Positions 1 through 9,474 of a stretch of 41,452 nucleotides of DNA are shown piece after piece. The DNA lies in assembly GCA_902168115.1 (NCBI GenBank), contig CABHPB010000055.1, positions 1 through 41,452 on the forward strand, in the 5' to 3' direction. A model generated the notes under the pieces. It saw nothing but the letters and a program-made list of their open reading frames with translations, was not told where the DNA came from and did no database searches. The stretch's first letter is position 1. Each line of letters opens with the position of its first letter. The stretch is from an uncultured Methylopila sp. GTDB taxonomy: Bacteria; Pseudomonadota; Alphaproteobacteria; Rhizobiales; Methylopilaceae. A program made the position numbers and the translations under genes.

Positions 1-124
1 CGACAACATCGCGATGACGGTCGAGCTGATCGTGCCGATCGCGATGGAGGAGAAGCTGCGCTTCGCCATCCGCGAAGGCGGCAGGACCGTCGGCGCCGGC
101 GTCGTCGCAACCATCATCGAGTGA
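1..124 (+). CDS. tuf: Elongation factor Tu, C-terminal fragment
   Basis: Only the last 40 codons and the stop (122-124) lie in the window. The residues ([20 protein letters not shown], then a [10 protein letters not shown] segment) match the end of domain III of EF-Tu, the GTPase that delivers aminoacyl-tRNA to the ribosome. tuf directly upstream of rpsJ is the usual arrangement at the start of the S10 cluster in Alphaproteobacteria. The 5' part lies outside the window. Confidence 0.97.
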   Translation, partial: DNIAMTVELIVPIAMEEKLRFAIREGGRTVGAGVVATIIE

Positions 125-149
125 TCGACACTTACCCGCATTCACCGCG

Positions 150-182
150 GCGGGGCGTCCCGGAAAACCGGCGCCGCCCCGC
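150..182 (+). promoter_or_regulatory. Hairpin in the tuf-rpsJ gap
   Basis: GCGGGGCG (150-157) pairs with CGCCCCGC (175-182), and inside it CCGG AAAA CCGG can form a second short stem. No T-run follows, so it is not a textbook intrinsic terminator. It could partly uncouple rpsJ from tuf or act as a leader structure; this is inference from position and pairing. Confidence 0.4.
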
Positions 183-202
183 TTCGTGGAGATGAGACGA
201 CC

Positions 203-511
203 ATGAACGGCCAGAACATCCGGATCCGCCTCAAGGCGTTCGACCACCGCATCCTCGACACCTCGACCCGCGAGATCGTGTCGACGGCGAAGCGGACGGG
301 CGCTCAGGTGCGCGGGCCCATCCCGTTGCCGACGCGTATCGAGAAGTTCACGGTGAACCGCTCGCCTCACGTCGACAAGAAGAGCCGCGAGCAGTTCGAG
401 ATTCGGACGCATAAGCGTCTTCTCGACATCGTCGACCCGACCCCGCAGACCGTGGACGCGCTGATGAAGCTCGACCTCGCCGCCGGCGTCGACGTCGAAA
501 TCAAGCTCTGA
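203..511 (+). CDS. rpsJ: 30S ribosomal protein S10
   Basis: 102 residues, the normal length for S10, which sits in the 30S head and also serves as NusE in transcription antitermination. The family pattern is clear: an N-terminal [14 protein letters not shown] segment, the loop [20 protein letters not shown] around residues 41-60, and the [12 protein letters not shown] segment before the end. A purine-rich GGAGATGAG lies upstream of the ATG. It is the first gene of the S10 block, 78 bases after tuf and 27 bases before rplC. Confidence 0.98.
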   Translation: MNGQNIRIRLKAFDHRILDTSTREIVSTAKRTGAQVRGPIPLPTRIEKFTVNRSPHVDKKSREQFEIRTHKRLLDIVDPTPQTVDALMKLDLAAGVDVEIKL

Positions 512-538
512 TCGAATAGTTAGCGAAGGACGACGCAT

Positions 539-1288
539 ATGCGGTCCGGATTGATTGCACAGAAGCTGGGCATGACCCGCGTCTTCACCGACGCCGGCGA
601 GCATGTTCCGGTCACCGTGCTGAAGGTCGACCAGTGCCAGGTCGTGGGTCATCGCACGACCGACGCCAATGGTTATGTCGCTCTGCAGCTCGGCGCGGGC
701 TCCCGCAAGCCGAAGAACGTGTCGCGCGCCGAGCGCGGCGCCTTCGCCAAGGTCGAAGTCGAGCCGAAGCGCAAGCTCGTCGAGTTCCGCGTCTCCGACG
801 ACGCCGTGATCCCCGTGGGCGCCGAGCTCACCGCCGATCACTTCGTCGCCGGTCAGCGCGTCGACGTCACCGGCACCTCGACCGGCAAGGGCTTCGCCGG
901 CGCCATGAAGCGCTGGAACTTCGGCGGCCTGCGCGCGACCCACGGCGTTTCGATCTCGCATCGTTCGCATGGTTCGACCGGCGGCCGTCAGGATCCGGGC
1001 AAGGTCTTCAAGAACAAGAAGATGGCCGGTCACCTCGGCGACGAGCGCGTCACCACGCAGAACCTGCGCGTCGTCTCGACCGATCCCGAGCGCGGCCTGA
1101 TCCTCGTCGAGGGCGCCGTTCCGGGCGTCAAGGGCGGCTGGATCCTGGTCCGCGACGCGGTCAAGACCAAGCTCCCCGAGGGCATCCCGATGCCGGGCAA
1201 GTTCCGCGAGCGCGGCGCCTCTTCGGCTCCGGCCGTAACGCCCGCCGAGACGTCGGCGCCTGAAACGACTGCCGAGGAGACCGCGTGA
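539..1288 (+). CDS. rplC: 50S ribosomal protein L3
   Basis: 249 residues. L3 nucleates early 50S assembly and contacts the peptidyl-transferase region. It shows the family start [16 protein letters not shown], the [18 protein letters not shown] segment and the extended loop with [15 protein letters not shown] and [22 protein letters not shown] lies just before the ATG. Compared with E. coli L3 (209 residues) it carries a C-terminal tail of about 30 residues rich in Ala, Thr, Pro and Glu after PGKFRERG, a low-complexity extension of the kind common in this class. The stop overlaps the rplD start as TGATG. Confidence 0.97.
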   Translation: MRSGLIAQKLGMTRVFTDAGEHVPVTVLKVDQCQVVGHRTTDANGYVALQLGAGSRKPKNVSRAERGAFAKVEVEPKRKLVEFRVSDDAVIPVGAELTADHFVAGQRVDVTGTSTGKGFAGAMKRWNFGGLRATHGVSISHRSHGSTGGRQDPGKVFKNKKMAGHLGDERVTTQNLRVVSTDPERGLILVEGAVPGVKGGWILVRDAVKTKLPEGIPMPGKFRERGASSAPAVTPAETSAPETTAEETA

Positions 1289-1911
1289 TGGTCGAGATCG
1301 CGATCACCAAGGCCGACGGCAAAGCCGGCGACAAGATCACCCTGTCGGACGAGATCTTCGGCCTCGAGCCGCGGGTCGACATCCTGCACCGCATCGTGCG
1401 CTGGCAGCTCGCCAAGCGCCAGGCCGGCACGCACCTCACCAAGGGCCGCTCGGACATCGCCCGCACGGGCAAGAAGATGTACAAGCAGAAGGGCACGGGC
1501 CGCGCCCGTCACGCCCAGGCTTCCGCGCCGCAGTTCCGTGGCGGCGGCCGCGCTTTCGGTCCGGTCGTGCGCTCGCATGCGCATGATCTTCCGAAGAAGG
1601 TCCGCGCGCTCGGCCTGAAGCACGCCCTGTCGGCCAAGGCCAAGGACAGCCAGATCGTCGTGCTCGACGAGTTCAAGCTCGGCGAGGCCAAGACCAAGGC
1701 GTTCCTGGCGTCGATCGAGAAGCTCGGCTTCTCGAACGCGCTGGTCATCGACGGCGCCGAGATCGACGCCAACGTGAAGCTCGCGTCCCGCGCGATCCAC
1801 ACGGTCGACGTGCTGCCCGTCCAGGGCATCAACGTCTACGACATCCTCCGCCGCGACACCCTGGTCCTGACCAAGGCGGCCATCGATGCGCTGGAGGCGC
1901 GCTTCAAATGA
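1288..1911 (+). CDS. rplD: 50S ribosomal protein L4
   Basis: 207 residues starting at the ATG that overlaps the rplC stop (TGATG); a GTG one codon earlier would add one Met. GAGGAGA in the end of rplC is the likely ribosome binding site. L4 lines the exit tunnel through its extended loop, seen here as [20 protein letters not shown] with RGGGRAFGP following. In E. coli L4 also represses the S10 operon; whether it does so here is unknown and no matching leader was recognised. Confidence 0.97.
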   Translation: MVEIAITKADGKAGDKITLSDEIFGLEPRVDILHRIVRWQLAKRQAGTHLTKGRSDIARTGKKMYKQKGTGRARHAQASAPQFRGGGRAFGPVVRSHAHDLPKKVRALGLKHALSAKAKDSQIVVLDEFKLGEAKTKAFLASIEKLGFSNALVIDGAEIDANVKLASRAIHTVDVLPVQGINVYDILRRDTLVLTKAAIDALEARFK

Positions 1912-2201
1912 CCGACCTTCGCCATTACGACGTCATCCGGTCGCCGATCATCACCGAGAAGGCGACCTACGCCTCCGAGCAGAACAAGGTCGTGTTCAAG
2001 GTCGCGGACACCGCGACCAAGCCGCAGATCAAGGCGGCGGTCGAGAAGCTCTTCGACGTCAAGGTCGTGAGCGTGAACACCCTCGTCCGCAAGGGCAAGA
2101 CCAAGCGCTTTCGCGGCCGTCTCGGCCAGCAGGGCGATAGCAAGCGCGCGATCGTGACGCTGGCCGAAGGCCACTCGATCGACGTGACCACGGGCCTCTG
2201 A
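1908..2201 (+). CDS. rplW: 50S ribosomal protein L23
   Basis: 97 residues. L23 sits at the tunnel exit and docks trigger factor and SRP. The family opening [20 protein letters not shown] and the loop [18 protein letters not shown] are present. The start overlaps the end of rplD by ATGA, so translation is probably coupled. rplB begins 16 bases after the stop. Confidence 0.97.
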   Translation: MTDLRHYDVIRSPIITEKATYASEQNKVVFKVADTATKPQIKAAVEKLFDVKVVSVNTLVRKGKTKRFRGRLGQQGDSKRAIVTLAEGHSIDVTTGL

Positions 2202-2217
2202 GGGAGGCTGAAGGACC

Positions 2218-3054
2218 ATGGCGCTCAAGACATACAACCCCATCACGCCGAGCCTTCGCCAGCTCGTGATCGTGGACCGTTCGGCGCTCTACAAGGGCAA
2301 GCCGCTCAAGCAGCTGACCGAGGGCCTCTCGTCCTCCGGCGGCCGCAACAACTACGGCCGTGTCACCGTCCGCTTCCGCGGCGGCGGCCACAAGCGGACG
2401 TACCGCCTGATCGACTTCAAGCGGCGCAAGCTGAACGTGCCGGCGACGGTCGAGCGGATCGAGTACGATCCGAACCGCACCGCCTTCATCGCGCTCATCC
2501 GCTACGAGGACGGCGAGCTCGCCTACATCCTGGCGCCGCAGCGCCTGAACGTCGGCGACAGCGTCGTCTCGGGCGCCCTGGTGGACGTGAAGCCGGGCAA
2601 CGCGATGCCGCTCGGCGCCGCGCCGGTCGGCACGATCGTCCACAACGTCGAGATCAAGATCGGCCGCGGCGGCCAGATCGCGCGCTCGGCGGGCTCCTAC
2701 GCGCAGATCGTCGCCCGCGACCAGGGCTACGTGACGCTCCGTCTGTCCTCGGGCGAGCAGCGCCTGGTCCACGGCCAGTGCTTCGGCACGATCGGAGCCG
2801 TCTCGAATCCGGACCACGGCAACATCAGCCTCGGCAAGGCGGGCCGGTCCCGCTGGCTCGGCCGTCGCCCGCACAATCGCGGCGTGACCATGAACCCGGT
2901 CGACCATCCGCACGGCGGCGGCGAAGGCCGCACCTCGGGCGGCCGTCACCCGGTCACCCCGTGGGGCAAGCCTACCAAGGGCAAGCGCACGCGCTCGAAC
3001 AAGGCGACCGACAAGTTCATCGCCACGAGCCGGCACGCCCGGAAGAAGAAGTAA
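2218..3054 (+). CDS. rplB: 50S ribosomal protein L2
   Basis: 278 residues, close to the usual 273-280. L2 is needed for subunit joining and sits near the peptidyl-transferase centre. Recognised by [20 protein letters not shown], the central oligonucleotide-binding fold ([19 protein letters not shown]) and the conserved C-terminal segment with the invariant His ([20 protein letters not shown], about residues 223-242). GGGAGGCTGAAGGACC precedes the ATG and supplies the ribosome binding site. Confidence 0.98.
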   Translation: MALKTYNPITPSLRQLVIVDRSALYKGKPLKQLTEGLSSSGGRNNYGRVTVRFRGGGHKRTYRLIDFKRRKLNVPATVERIEYDPNRTAFIALIRYEDGELAYILAPQRLNVGDSVVSGALVDVKPGNAMPLGAAPVGTIVHNVEIKIGRGGQIARSAGSYAQIVARDQGYVTLRLSSGEQRLVHGQCFGTIGAVSNPDHGNISLGKAGRSRWLGRRPHNRGVTMNPVDHPHGGGEGRTSGGRHPVTPWGKPTKGKRTRSNKATDKFIATSRHARKKK

Positions 3055-3066
3055 GGGAGCCCGAGA

Positions 3067-3345
3067 ATGTCTCGTTCAGTCTGGAAGGGTCCCTTCGTCG
3101 ACGGGTACCTGCTCAAGAAGGCCGACGTGGCCCGTGGCTCGAGCCGGCCTGAGGTCATCAAGACCTGGAGCCGTCGTTCGACCATCCTGCCGCAGTTCGT
3201 GGGCCTCACCTTCGGGGTCTACAACGGCCAGAAGCACATCCCGGTCAACGTCTCGGAAGAGATGATCGGCCACAAGCTCGGCGAATTCGCTCCGACGCGG
3301 ACCTTCTACGGTCACGCGGCGGACAAGAAGTCCAAGAGGAAGTAA
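3067..3345 (+). CDS. rpsS: 30S ribosomal protein S19
   Basis: 92 residues, standard length. S19 binds the 30S head with S13 and contacts the A-site side of 23S rRNA bridges. The opening [16 protein letters not shown], the [19 protein letters not shown] core and the [16 protein letters not shown] end are diagnostic. An AAGGGAGCC ribosome binding site precedes the ATG. rplV starts five bases after the stop. Confidence 0.98.
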   Translation: MSRSVWKGPFVDGYLLKKADVARGSSRPEVIKTWSRRSTILPQFVGLTFGVYNGQKHIPVNVSEEMIGHKLGEFAPTRTFYGHAADKKSKRK

Positions 3346-3349
3346 TCCG

Positions 3350-3739
3350 ATGGGCAAGCCAGCCGCCAAGCGCGCGCTTCCCGACAACGAGGCCAAGGCC
3401 GTGCTTCGCATGGTCAGGATCTCGCCGCAGAAGCTGAACCTCGTCGCGCAGTTGATCCGCGGCAAGAAGGTCGAGACGGCGCTCGCCGACCTGACCTTCT
3501 CGCGCAAGCGGATCGCTGGACAGGTGAAGAAGACGCTCGAGAGCGCCATCGCCAACGCCGAGAACAACCACGACCTCGACGTCGACGATCTGATCGTGTC
3601 GGAAGCCTTCGTCGGCAAGTCGATCGTGATGCGCCGGTTCTCGCCGCGCGCTCGCGGCCGCGTCGGCACGATCCAGAAGCCGTTCTCGCACCTCACCATC
3701 GTCGTCCGTCAGGTCGACCAGACCGCCGCGAAGGCCTGA
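3350..3739 (+). CDS. rplV: 50S ribosomal protein L22
   Basis: 129 residues. L22 spans the 50S from surface to exit tunnel through a beta-hairpin. The segments [20 protein letters not shown] (about 20-40), [12 protein letters not shown] and the hairpin tip [20 protein letters not shown] are typical. It is slightly longer than the 110 residues of the E. coli protein at both ends, as is common in Alphaproteobacteria. Changes in this hairpin are known to give macrolide resistance; nothing unusual is seen here. Confidence 0.97.
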   Translation: MGKPAAKRALPDNEAKAVLRMVRISPQKLNLVAQLIRGKKVETALADLTFSRKRIAGQVKKTLESAIANAENNHDLDVDDLIVSEAFVGKSIVMRRFSPRARGRVGTIQKPFSHLTIVVRQVDQTAAKA

Positions 3740-3749
3740 GGAGAAGACC

Positions 3750-4451
3750 ATGGGCCACAAGGTCAACCCGATCGGGCTGCGGCTCGGCATCAACCGCACC
3801 TGGGACTCGCGCTGGTTCGCCCATAAGGGCGAGTACGGCAAGCTGCTCCAGGAGGACATCAAGATCCGCGACGCCCTGCTGAAGGATCTGAAGCAGGCGG
3901 CGGTCTCGAAGATCGTCATCGAGCGCCCGCACAAGAAGTGCCGCGTGTCGATCTACTCGGCCCGCCCGGGCATCGTGATCGGCAAGAAGGGCGCGGACAT
4001 CGAGAAGCTTCGCAAGAAGGTCGGCTCGATGACCTCGTCCGAGGTGCACATCAACATCGTCGAGGTCCGCAAGCCGGAGATCGACTCGACGCTGGTCGCG
4101 GAGTCGATCGCGCAGCAGCTCGAGCGCCGTGTCGCGTTCCGCCGCGCCATGAAGCGCGCCGTTCAGTCGGCCATGCGTCTCGGCGCCGAGGGCATCCGCA
4201 TCAACTGCGCCGGCCGTCTCGGCGGCGCCGAGATCGCGCGCACGGAGTGGTACCGCGAGGGCCGCGTTCCGCTGCATACGCTTCGCGCCGACGTTGACTA
4301 CGGCGTGGCCACGGCGAAGACGGCCATGGGCACCTGCGGCGTCAAGGTCTGGATCTTCAAGGGCGAGGTCATGGAGCACGACCCCATGGCCCAGGACAAG
4401 CGCCTGAACGAGGGCGACGGCGGTCGTCCGTCGCGCCGCGACCACGCGTGA
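3750..4451 (+). CDS. rpsC: 30S ribosomal protein S3
   Basis: 233 residues, the usual size. S3 forms part of the mRNA entry channel helicase. The start [20 protein letters not shown] is diagnostic, followed by the KH domain with [18 protein letters not shown] and the C-terminal domain with [20 protein letters not shown] and [19 protein letters not shown]. The GAGGAGAAGACC ribosome binding site is strong. The tail ends in a short basic stretch. Confidence 0.98.
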   Translation: MGHKVNPIGLRLGINRTWDSRWFAHKGEYGKLLQEDIKIRDALLKDLKQAAVSKIVIERPHKKCRVSIYSARPGIVIGKKGADIEKLRKKVGSMTSSEVHINIVEVRKPEIDSTLVAESIAQQLERRVAFRRAMKRAVQSAMRLGAEGIRINCAGRLGGAEIARTEWYREGRVPLHTLRADVDYGVATAKTAMGTCGVKVWIFKGEVMEHDPMAQDKRLNEGDGGRPSRRDHA

Positions 4452-4474
4452 GCGGGGCCGCGAGGAGTTAAGCC

Positions 4475-4888
4475 ATGCTGCAACCGAAGAAGACCAAGTT
4501 CCGCAAGCAGTTCAAGGGCCGCATCAGCGGCGCTGCGAAGGGCGGGTTTAACCTGGACTTCGGCGCCTACGGCCTCAAGGCCATGGAGCCGGACCGGGTC
4601 ACCGCGCGCCAGATCGAGGCCGCGCGCCGCGCTATGACGCGCCACATGAAGCGCGCCGGCCGCGTCTGGATCCGCGTGTTCCCGGACGTGCCGGTGTCGA
4701 AGAAGCCGACCGAAGTCCGCATGGGCAAGGGCAAGGGCGCGAACGAGTACTGGGCGGCCAAGGTCAAGCCGGGCCGCATCATGTTCGAGATCGACGGCGT
4801 GCCGCTCGACATCGCCAAGGAGGCGCTGTCGCTCGCCGCGGCGAAGCTGCCGATCCGCACCCGTTTCGTCCAGCGCGTCGCTGAGTGA
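4475..4888 (+). CDS. rplP: 50S ribosomal protein L16
   Basis: 137 residues, standard. L16 organises the A-site region of the 50S. It begins [19 protein letters not shown] and has the conserved [19 protein letters not shown] segment (about residues 82-100) and the [17 protein letters not shown]-like part (here [18 protein letters not shown]). AGGAGTTAAGCC precedes the ATG. The stop is 11 bases upstream of the chosen rpmC start. Confidence 0.98.
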   Translation: MLQPKKTKFRKQFKGRISGAAKGGFNLDFGAYGLKAMEPDRVTARQIEAARRAMTRHMKRAGRVWIRVFPDVPVSKKPTEVRMGKGKGANEYWAAKVKPGRIMFEIDGVPLDIAKEALSLAAAKLPIRTRFVQRVAE

Positions 4889-4899
4889 GGTTTGAGATC

Positions 4900-5109
4900 A
4901 TGACCAAGGCTCAGGATTTCCGCGCCATGACCGTCGACCAGCTCGACGACGAACTCGTCAAGCTGAAGAAGGAGCAGTTCAACCTGCGCTTTCAGAAGGC
5001 GACCGGTCAGCTGGACAACACCGCCCGCGTCAGGTCGGTGCGCCGCGACATCGCGCGCATCCGCACTGTCGCTTCCGCCAAGCGCACCGACGCGCAGGCC
5101 AAAGCCTGA
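4900..5109 (+). CDS. rpmC: 50S ribosomal protein L29
   Basis: 69 residues from the ATG at 4900. A GTG at 4885 in the same frame would overlap rplP and add five residues (ending in Glu-Ile) that do not match the family, whereas AGTGAGG (4884-4890) is well placed as ribosome binding site for 4900. L29 is a two-helix protein beside L23 at the tunnel exit; [20 protein letters not shown] and [14 protein letters not shown] are its two conserved helices. Confidence 0.95.
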   Translation: MTKAQDFRAMTVDQLDDELVKLKKEQFNLRFQKATGQLDNTARVRSVRRDIARIRTVASAKRTDAQAKA

Positions 5110-5119
5110 GGAGGACAAC

Positions 5120-5392
5120 ATGCCGAAGAGAGTCCTGCTCGGAACCGTGATTTCCGACAAGAACGCCAAGACCGTCGTGGTCAAGGTCGAGCGCCGCTTC
5201 ACCCACCCGCTTCTCAAGAAGACGGTGCGGCGGACCAAGCACTACCACGCCCATGACGAGAACCAGGCCTTCAAGGTCGGCGATCTCGTGTGGATCGAGG
5301 AGAGCCGCCCGATCTCGCGGCTGAAGAGATGGGTCGTTCGGCCCGACGCGTCGGTCGATCCCGACGCCTCGGCTCCCGCTCCGACCGAGTGA
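5120..5392 (+). CDS. rpsQ: 30S ribosomal protein S17
   Basis: 90 residues. S17 is a primary 16S rRNA binder with an OB-like fold. It shows [20 protein letters not shown], then [20 protein letters not shown], and the [10 protein letters not shown] end of the fold, followed by about 17 extra acidic and Ala/Pro-rich residues. GAGGAC precedes the ATG. It is the last gene of the S10 block; a 79-base gap with hairpins separates it from rplN. Confidence 0.97.
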   Translation: MPKRVLLGTVISDKNAKTVVVKVERRFTHPLLKKTVRRTKHYHAHDENQAFKVGDLVWIEESRPISRLKRWVVRPDASVDPDASAPAPTE

Positions 5393-5471
5393 GCAACATC
5401 TGAAACGGCCCGCCGGGCGAGGTCCGCGTCTCGCGGATACCGGTCCGGGCGAAATAAGAAAGGCTTAGGCC
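5393..5471 (+). promoter_or_regulatory. S10/spc boundary gap with hairpins
   Basis: This gap is long for the cluster, where most spacings are under 25 bases. It holds the palindrome GCCCG C CGGGC (5408-5418) and a small stem CCGCG TCT CGCGG just after it. No T-run follows either. It lies where the S10 and spc transcription units meet in other bacteria, so an internal promoter or processing site is plausible, but none was firmly recognised. Confidence 0.35.
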
Positions 5472-5840
5472 ATGATTCAGATGCAGAGCAATCTTGACGT
5501 CGCCGACAACAGCGGCGCCAAGCGCGTGATGTGCATCAAGGTTCTCGGCGGCGCCGGCCGTCGTTACGCGTCCGTGGGCGACATCATCGTGGTGTCGGTC
5601 AAGGAGGCGATCCCGCGCGGCCGCGTGAAGAAGGGCGATGTCATGAAGGCGGTCGTCGTTCGCACGGCCAAGGACATCCGCCGCGTCGACGGCTCGGTCA
5701 TCCGCTTCGACCGCAACGCCGCCGTTCTGATCAACAATCAGAAGGAGCCGGTCGGCACGCGCATCTTCGGCCCGGTTCCGCGCGAGCTGCGCGCCAAGAA
5801 CCACATGAAGATCATCTCGCTCGCGCCGGAGGTGCTGTGA
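5472..5840 (+). CDS. rplN: 50S ribosomal protein L14
   Basis: 122 residues, exactly the usual length. L14 forms intersubunit bridges and is the docking site of the silencing factor Rsf[21 protein letters not shown] at the start, the [21 protein letters not shown] segment in the middle and the [14 protein letters not shown] end are diagnostic. It is the first gene of the spc block and its stop overlaps the rplX start as TGATG. Confidence 0.98.
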   Translation: MIQMQSNLDVADNSGAKRVMCIKVLGGAGRRYASVGDIIVVSVKEAIPRGRVKKGDVMKAVVVRTAKDIRRVDGSVIRFDRNAAVLINNQKEPVGTRIFGPVPRELRAKNHMKIISLAPEVL

Positions 5841-6166
5841 TGGCCGCGAAGATCCGCAAGGGCGACAAGGTCGTCGTGCTGGCCGGCCGCGACAAGGGCA
5901 AGACCGGCGAGGTGCTGAAGGTTCTCCCGAAGGAGACCCGCGCCGTCGTGCAGGGCGTCAACGTCGTGATGCGCCACCAGCGCCAGACCCAGTCCCAGGA
6001 AGGCGGCATCATCCGCAAGGAAGCCTCCATCCACCTTTCCAACATCGCGCTCGCCGATCCCAAGGACGGCAAGCCGACGCGCGTCTCCTTCAAGGTCGAA
6101 GGCCAGGGCGCGAACCAGACGAAGGTCCGCGTCGCGTCGCGGTCCGGGGAGCGCATCGATGGCTGA
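5840..6166 (+). CDS. rplX: 50S ribosomal protein L24
   Basis: 108 residues from the ATG that shares its first base with the rplN stop. L24 is one of the two assembly initiators of the 50S. The KOW motif is clear: [20 protein letters not shown] at residues 4-23, then [20 protein letters not shown]. The open frame extends upstream through rplN in a shadow frame, so the family start decides the choice. The end overlaps the start of rplE by eight bases. Confidence 0.97.
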   Translation: MAAKIRKGDKVVVLAGRDKGKTGEVLKVLPKETRAVVQGVNVVMRHQRQTQSQEGGIIRKEASIHLSNIALADPKDGKPTRVSFKVEGQGANQTKVRVASRSGERIDG

Positions 6167-6716
6167 GGCCGCTTACTCCGCCCGCCTGAAGAAGCACTAC
6201 GACGACGTGGTGCGCGGCAAGCTGATCGAAGAGTTCGGCTACCAGAACCCGATGGCCGTGCCGACGATCGACAAGGTCGTCATCAACATGGGCATCGGCG
6301 AGGCTGTCGCCGACTCCAAGAAGGCCACGACCGCCGCTGGCGAGCTCGCCAAGATCGCCGGCCAGAAGCCCGTGATCACCAAGGCGCGCACCTCGATCGC
6401 GACCTTCAAGCTCCGCGAGGGGCAGTCGGTCGGCGCCAAGGTGACGCTGCGCCGGGCGCGTATGTACGACTTCATCGACCGCCTGGTCACGATCGCGCTT
6501 CCGCGCGTCCGGGACTTCCGCGGCCTGAACCCGAAGAGCTTTGACGGCCGTGGCAACTTCGCCATGGGCATCAAGGAGCACATCGTTTTTCCCGAGATCG
6601 AGTACGACAAGATCGATCAGGTCTGGGGCATGGACATCATCGTCTGCACGACGGCGAAGTCCGACGACGAGGCCCGCGCATTGCTGCGCGCCTTCAACTT
6701 CCCCTTCAGGCAGTGA
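6159..6716 (+). CDS. rplE: 50S ribosomal protein L5
   Basis: 185 residues. L5 binds 5S rRNA in the central protuberance and contacts the P-site t[43 protein letters not shown] and the end [20 protein letters not shown] identify it. The start lies within the last codons of rplX (eight-base overlap), with a GGGGAGCGC stretch upstream as ribosome binding site. Confidence 0.98.
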   Translation: MAEAAYSARLKKHYDDVVRGKLIEEFGYQNPMAVPTIDKVVINMGIGEAVADSKKATTAAGELAKIAGQKPVITKARTSIATFKLREGQSVGAKVTLRRARMYDFIDRLVTIALPRVRDFRGLNPKSFDGRGNFAMGIKEHIVFPEIEYDKIDQVWGMDIIVCTTAKSDDEARALLRAFNFPFRQ

Positions 6717-6728
6717 CGGGAGGATCGC

Positions 6729-7034
6729 ATGGCTAAGAAGAGCGCGGTCGAGAAGAACGAACGTCGCCGCAAGATGGTGGCCCGGGACGCTGCGAAGCGG
6801 GCTGAGCTGAAGTCGATCGCGAAGAACCCGAACCTCGACCTCGAGGATCGCTTCGCCGCTCGCCTGAAGCTCGCCGAGCTGCCGCGCAACGGTTCGAAGG
6901 TGCGCATCCGCAACCGGTGTGAAGTCACCGGCCGCCCGCGCGCCTATTATCGCAAGCTCGGGCTTTCGCGTATCGCGATCCGTGACCTCGGCTCGAAGGG
7001 CCTGGTTCCGGGTCTGACGAAGTCGAGCTGGTAA
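6729..7034 (+). CDS. rpsN: 30S ribosomal protein S14
   Basis: 101 residues, the long form without zinc. Only one Cys is present in the core segment ([20 protein letters not shown], about 60-79), so the CXXC pairs of the short zinc form are missing. This C- type is normal in Proteobacteria. GGGAGGATCGC precedes the ATG. S14 helps assemble the 30S head near S3 and S10. Confidence 0.98.
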   Translation: MAKKSAVEKNERRRKMVARDAAKRAELKSIAKNPNLDLEDRFAARLKLAELPRNGSKVRIRNRCEVTGRPRAYYRKLGLSRIAIRDLGSKGLVPGLTKSSW

Positions 7035-7045
7035 GGGAGGACGAG

Positions 7046-7441
7046 ATGGTGAACGATCCTCTCGGCGATATGCTGACTCGCATCCGCAACGCGCATATGC
7101 GGAACAAGACGTCGTGCTCGACGCCCGGTTCGAAGCTGCGCGCGCACGTCCTCGACGTGCTGCAGTCGGAAGGCTACATCCGCGGCTACACGCAGACCGA
7201 GCTGGCCAACGGCCGGACCGAGTTCGAAATCGAGCTGAAGTACTATGACGGCGCCCCCGTCATCCGCGAGCTTCAGCGCGTCTCGAAGCCGGGCCGCCGG
7301 GTCTACGCGTCGGTGAGCAACCTGCCGCGCGTGGCGAACGGCCTCGGTATCTCGATCCTGTCCACGCCGAAGGGCGTGATGGCGGATCACGACGCCCGCG
7401 ACAACAACGTGGGCGGGGAGATCCTCTGCCGCGTCTTCTGA
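7046..7441 (+). CDS. rpsH: 30S ribosomal protein S8
   Basis: 131 residues. S8 binds the central domain of 16S rRNA early and represses the spc operon in E. coli. The start [20 protein letters not shown], the [10 protein letters not shown]-like segment (here [16 protein letters not shown]) and the end [20 protein letters not shown] with GEILCRVF are diagnostic. GGGAGGACGAG is a strong ribosome binding site. Confidence 0.98.
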   Translation: MVNDPLGDMLTRIRNAHMRNKTSCSTPGSKLRAHVLDVLQSEGYIRGYTQTELANGRTEFEIELKYYDGAPVIRELQRVSKPGRRVYASVSNLPRVANGLGISILSTPKGVMADHDARDNNVGGEILCRVF

Positions 7442-7482
7442 CGCTGGCGGAGGATTTTCCAAGCAGGATTAGGAGAGCGATC

Positions 7483-8016
7483 ATGTCGCGCATCGGCAAG
7501 AAGCCGGTCGACGTGCCGTCGGGCGTGACCGCGGCGGTCAACGGACAAGACGTCAAGGTCAAGGGACCGAAGGGCGAGCTGGCCTTCCGGGTCCACGACG
7601 ACGTCGTCGTGGAGTTCAAGGACGGCAAGGTCTCGGTGCAGCCGCGCAGCGAGACGAAGCAGGCCCGCGCCATGTGGGGCATGTCCCGCACCATGGTGTC
7701 GAACCTCGTCGAAGGCGTCACCAAGGGCTTCGAGAAGAAGCTCGAGATCAGCGGCGTCGGCTACCGCGCGTCCATCCAGGGCAAGAACCTGGTTCTGGCG
7801 CTCGGCTACAGCCACGACGTCGTCTATCCGATCCCGGACGGGATCCAGATCGCGACGGCCAAGCCGACCGAGATCACGATCACCGGCGTCGATCGCCAGC
7901 GCGTCGGGCAGGTTGCGGCCGAGATCCGCGACTTCCGCCGTCCCGAGCCTTACAAGGGCAAGGGCGTCAAGTACGCCGGCGAGTTCATCTTCCGCAAGGA
8001 AGGCAAGAAGAAGTAA
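7483..8016 (+). CDS. rplF: 50S ribosomal protein L6
   Basis: 177 residues, standard. L6 sits near the sarcin-ricin loop with two similar alpha/beta domains. [20 protein letters not shown] opens the protein, [20 protein letters not shown] marks the join between the domains and [20 protein letters not shown] the C-terminus. TTAGGAGAGCGATC precedes the ATG. rplR starts 12 bases downstream. Confidence 0.98.
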   Translation: MSRIGKKPVDVPSGVTAAVNGQDVKVKGPKGELAFRVHDDVVVEFKDGKVSVQPRSETKQARAMWGMSRTMVSNLVEGVTKGFEKKLEISGVGYRASIQGKNLVLALGYSHDVVYPIPDGIQIATAKPTEITITGVDRQRVGQVAAEIRDFRRPEPYKGKGVKYAGEFIFRKEGKKK

Positions 8017-8028
8017 GGCGCTGAGACG

Positions 8029-8391
8029 ATGTCCAAGAACCTCGCCACTGCTGCGCGCCGCAAGGCGCGCGTCCGCCGGGCTCTGGCGGCCACGTCCAAC
8101 GGTCGTCCGCGCCTTAGCGTCCACCGCTCGTCGAAGCAGATCTATGCCCAGATCATCGACGACGCGAAGGGCGTGACGCTCGCGTCGGCCTCGACGCTCG
8201 ACAAGGATTTCCGCTCGGCCGGCAAGACCGGAGCGGACATCGCGGCGGCCGCCGCCGTCGGCAAGCTGGTCGCCGAGCGCGCCCAGGCCGCCGGCGTCAA
8301 GGACGTCGTGTTCGACCGCGGCGCCTACATTTATCACGGCCGGGTCAAGGCCCTGGCCGAGGCCGCCCGTGAGGGCGGGCTCAACTTCTGA
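8029..8391 (+). CDS. rplR: 50S ribosomal protein L18
   Basis: 120 residues. L18 anchors 5S rRNA together with L5 and L25. The basic N-terminus ([12 protein letters not shown]), [20 protein letters not shown] and the closing [20 protein letters not shown] with GGLNF are typical. The 29-base gap to the chosen rpsE start contains a GC-rich stretch and a GAAGAGGAC ribosome binding site. Confidence 0.98.
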   Translation: MSKNLATAARRKARVRRALAATSNGRPRLSVHRSSKQIYAQIIDDAKGVTLASASTLDKDFRSAGKTGADIAAAAAVGKLVAERAQAAGVKDVVFDRGAYIYHGRVKALAEAAREGGLNF

Positions 8392-8419
8392 CGCCCGCCC
8401 GAAGGGAAGAGGACAAACA

Positions 8420-8989
8420 ATGGCTCGTGAGCCCAGAGAGAACCGCCGCGATCGCGCTGACCGCGAGGACAGCGAGTTCGTCGACAAGCTGGTCCACATC
8501 AACCGCGTCGCCAAGGTGGTGAAGGGCGGCCGTCGCTTCGGCTTCGCCGCGCTCGTCGTCGTCGGCGACCAGAAGGGCCGCGTCGGCTTCGGCCACGGCA
8601 AGGCCCGCGAAGTGCCCGAGGCGATCCGCAAGGCGACCGAAGCGGCCAAGCGCGGCCTGATCCGCGTTCCGCTGCGCGAGGGCCGGACGCTGCATCACGA
8701 CGTCGACGGCCGTCACGGCGCCGGCAAGGTGGTGCTGCGCGCGGCTCCGGCCGGCACCGGCATCATCGCGGGCGGCCCGATGCGCGCCGTCTTCGAGACG
8801 CTCGGCGTTCATGACGTCGTCGCCAAGTCGCTCGGCTCGTCGAACCCCTACAACATGGTTCGCGCGACCTTCGCCGCCCTGAAGCACGAGGACTCGCCGC
8901 GTTCGGTCGCGGCTCGTCGCGGGCTCAAGGTTTCGACGCTGCAGTCCCGCCGCCGTGACGTCGACGCCGACGCGGTCGCCGAAGGCTGA
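8420..8989 (+). CDS. rpsE: 30S ribosomal protein S5
   Basis: 189 residues from the ATG at 8420, preceded by GAAGGGAAGAGGAC. An in-frame ATG at 8369 would overlap rplR by 23 bases and add 17 residues without family support. S5 guards decoding accuracy. The N-terminal dsRNA-binding-like domain ([20 protein letters not shown], then [20 protein letters not shown]) and the C-terminal part ([35 protein letters not shown]) are clear. Confidence 0.97.
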   Translation: MAREPRENRRDRADREDSEFVDKLVHINRVAKVVKGGRRFGFAALVVVGDQKGRVGFGHGKAREVPEAIRKATEAAKRGLIRVPLREGRTLHHDVDGRHGAGKVVLRAAPAGTGIIAGGPMRAVFETLGVHDVVAKSLGSSNPYNMVRATFAALKHEDSPRSVAARRGLKVSTLQSRRRDVDADAVAEG

Positions 8990-9013
8990 CCGGATTTTTG
9001 AAGGAGGCTGATC

Positions 9014-9457
9014 ATGGCCGACAAGGAAGACAAGAAGGCCGCAGCCGCCGAGGACACCAAGGCTGCGCCCAAGAAGGCCGCCGGGACCAAGGCCGCCGCC
9101 AAGAAGGCGCCGGCCAAGGCTGCGAAGGCTGAGGCCGAGGCGGCTCCGGCCGCCGGCCGCGCCAAGAAGGCGCCGCACAAGGGTCTGGTCCGCAAGGCCG
9201 CGAAGAAGTCCGCGCGCAAGGAGGCCGTGAAGGCCGGCGAGCGTCCGGCGCCGAAGAAGCGCGCCGCCAAGGCTCCGAAGGGCGACACCGTCACGGTCGT
9301 CCAGATCGGCTCCTCGACCCGTCGTCCGGGCGATCAGGCTGCGACCCTCGTCGGTCTCGGCCTCGGCCGGATCGGCAAGCGTCGCGAACTGACCGACACC
9401 CCTGCGGTGCGCGGGATGATCGCCAAGGTCGCGCATCTCGTGCGCGTCGAAGCCTGA
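9014..9457 (+). CDS. rpmD: 50S ribosomal protein L30 with long basic N-terminal extension
   Basis: 147 residues, where L30 is normally about 60. The L30 domain occupies residues 91-147 ([20 protein letters not shown] through the HLVRVEA end, with the [20 protein letters not shown] core). The first 90 residues are almost only Ala, Lys, Pro and Glu, with repeated KKA/AAKK units like the tails of histone H1-like proteins. AAGGAGGCTGATC precedes the ATG at 9014, the reading frame has no break, and no good start lies near residue 90, so the extension seems real. Its role is unknown; RNA binding is a guess from charge. Confidence 0.93.
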   Translation: MADKEDKKAAAAEDTKAAPKKAAGTKAAAKKAPAKAAKAEAEAAPAAGRAKKAPHKGLVRKAAKKSARKEAVKAGERPAPKKRAAKAPKGDTVTVVQIGSSTRRPGDQAATLVGLGLGRIGKRRELTDTPAVRGMIAKVAHLVRVEA

Positions 9458-9474
9458 GTCCTGGAGACAGACCG

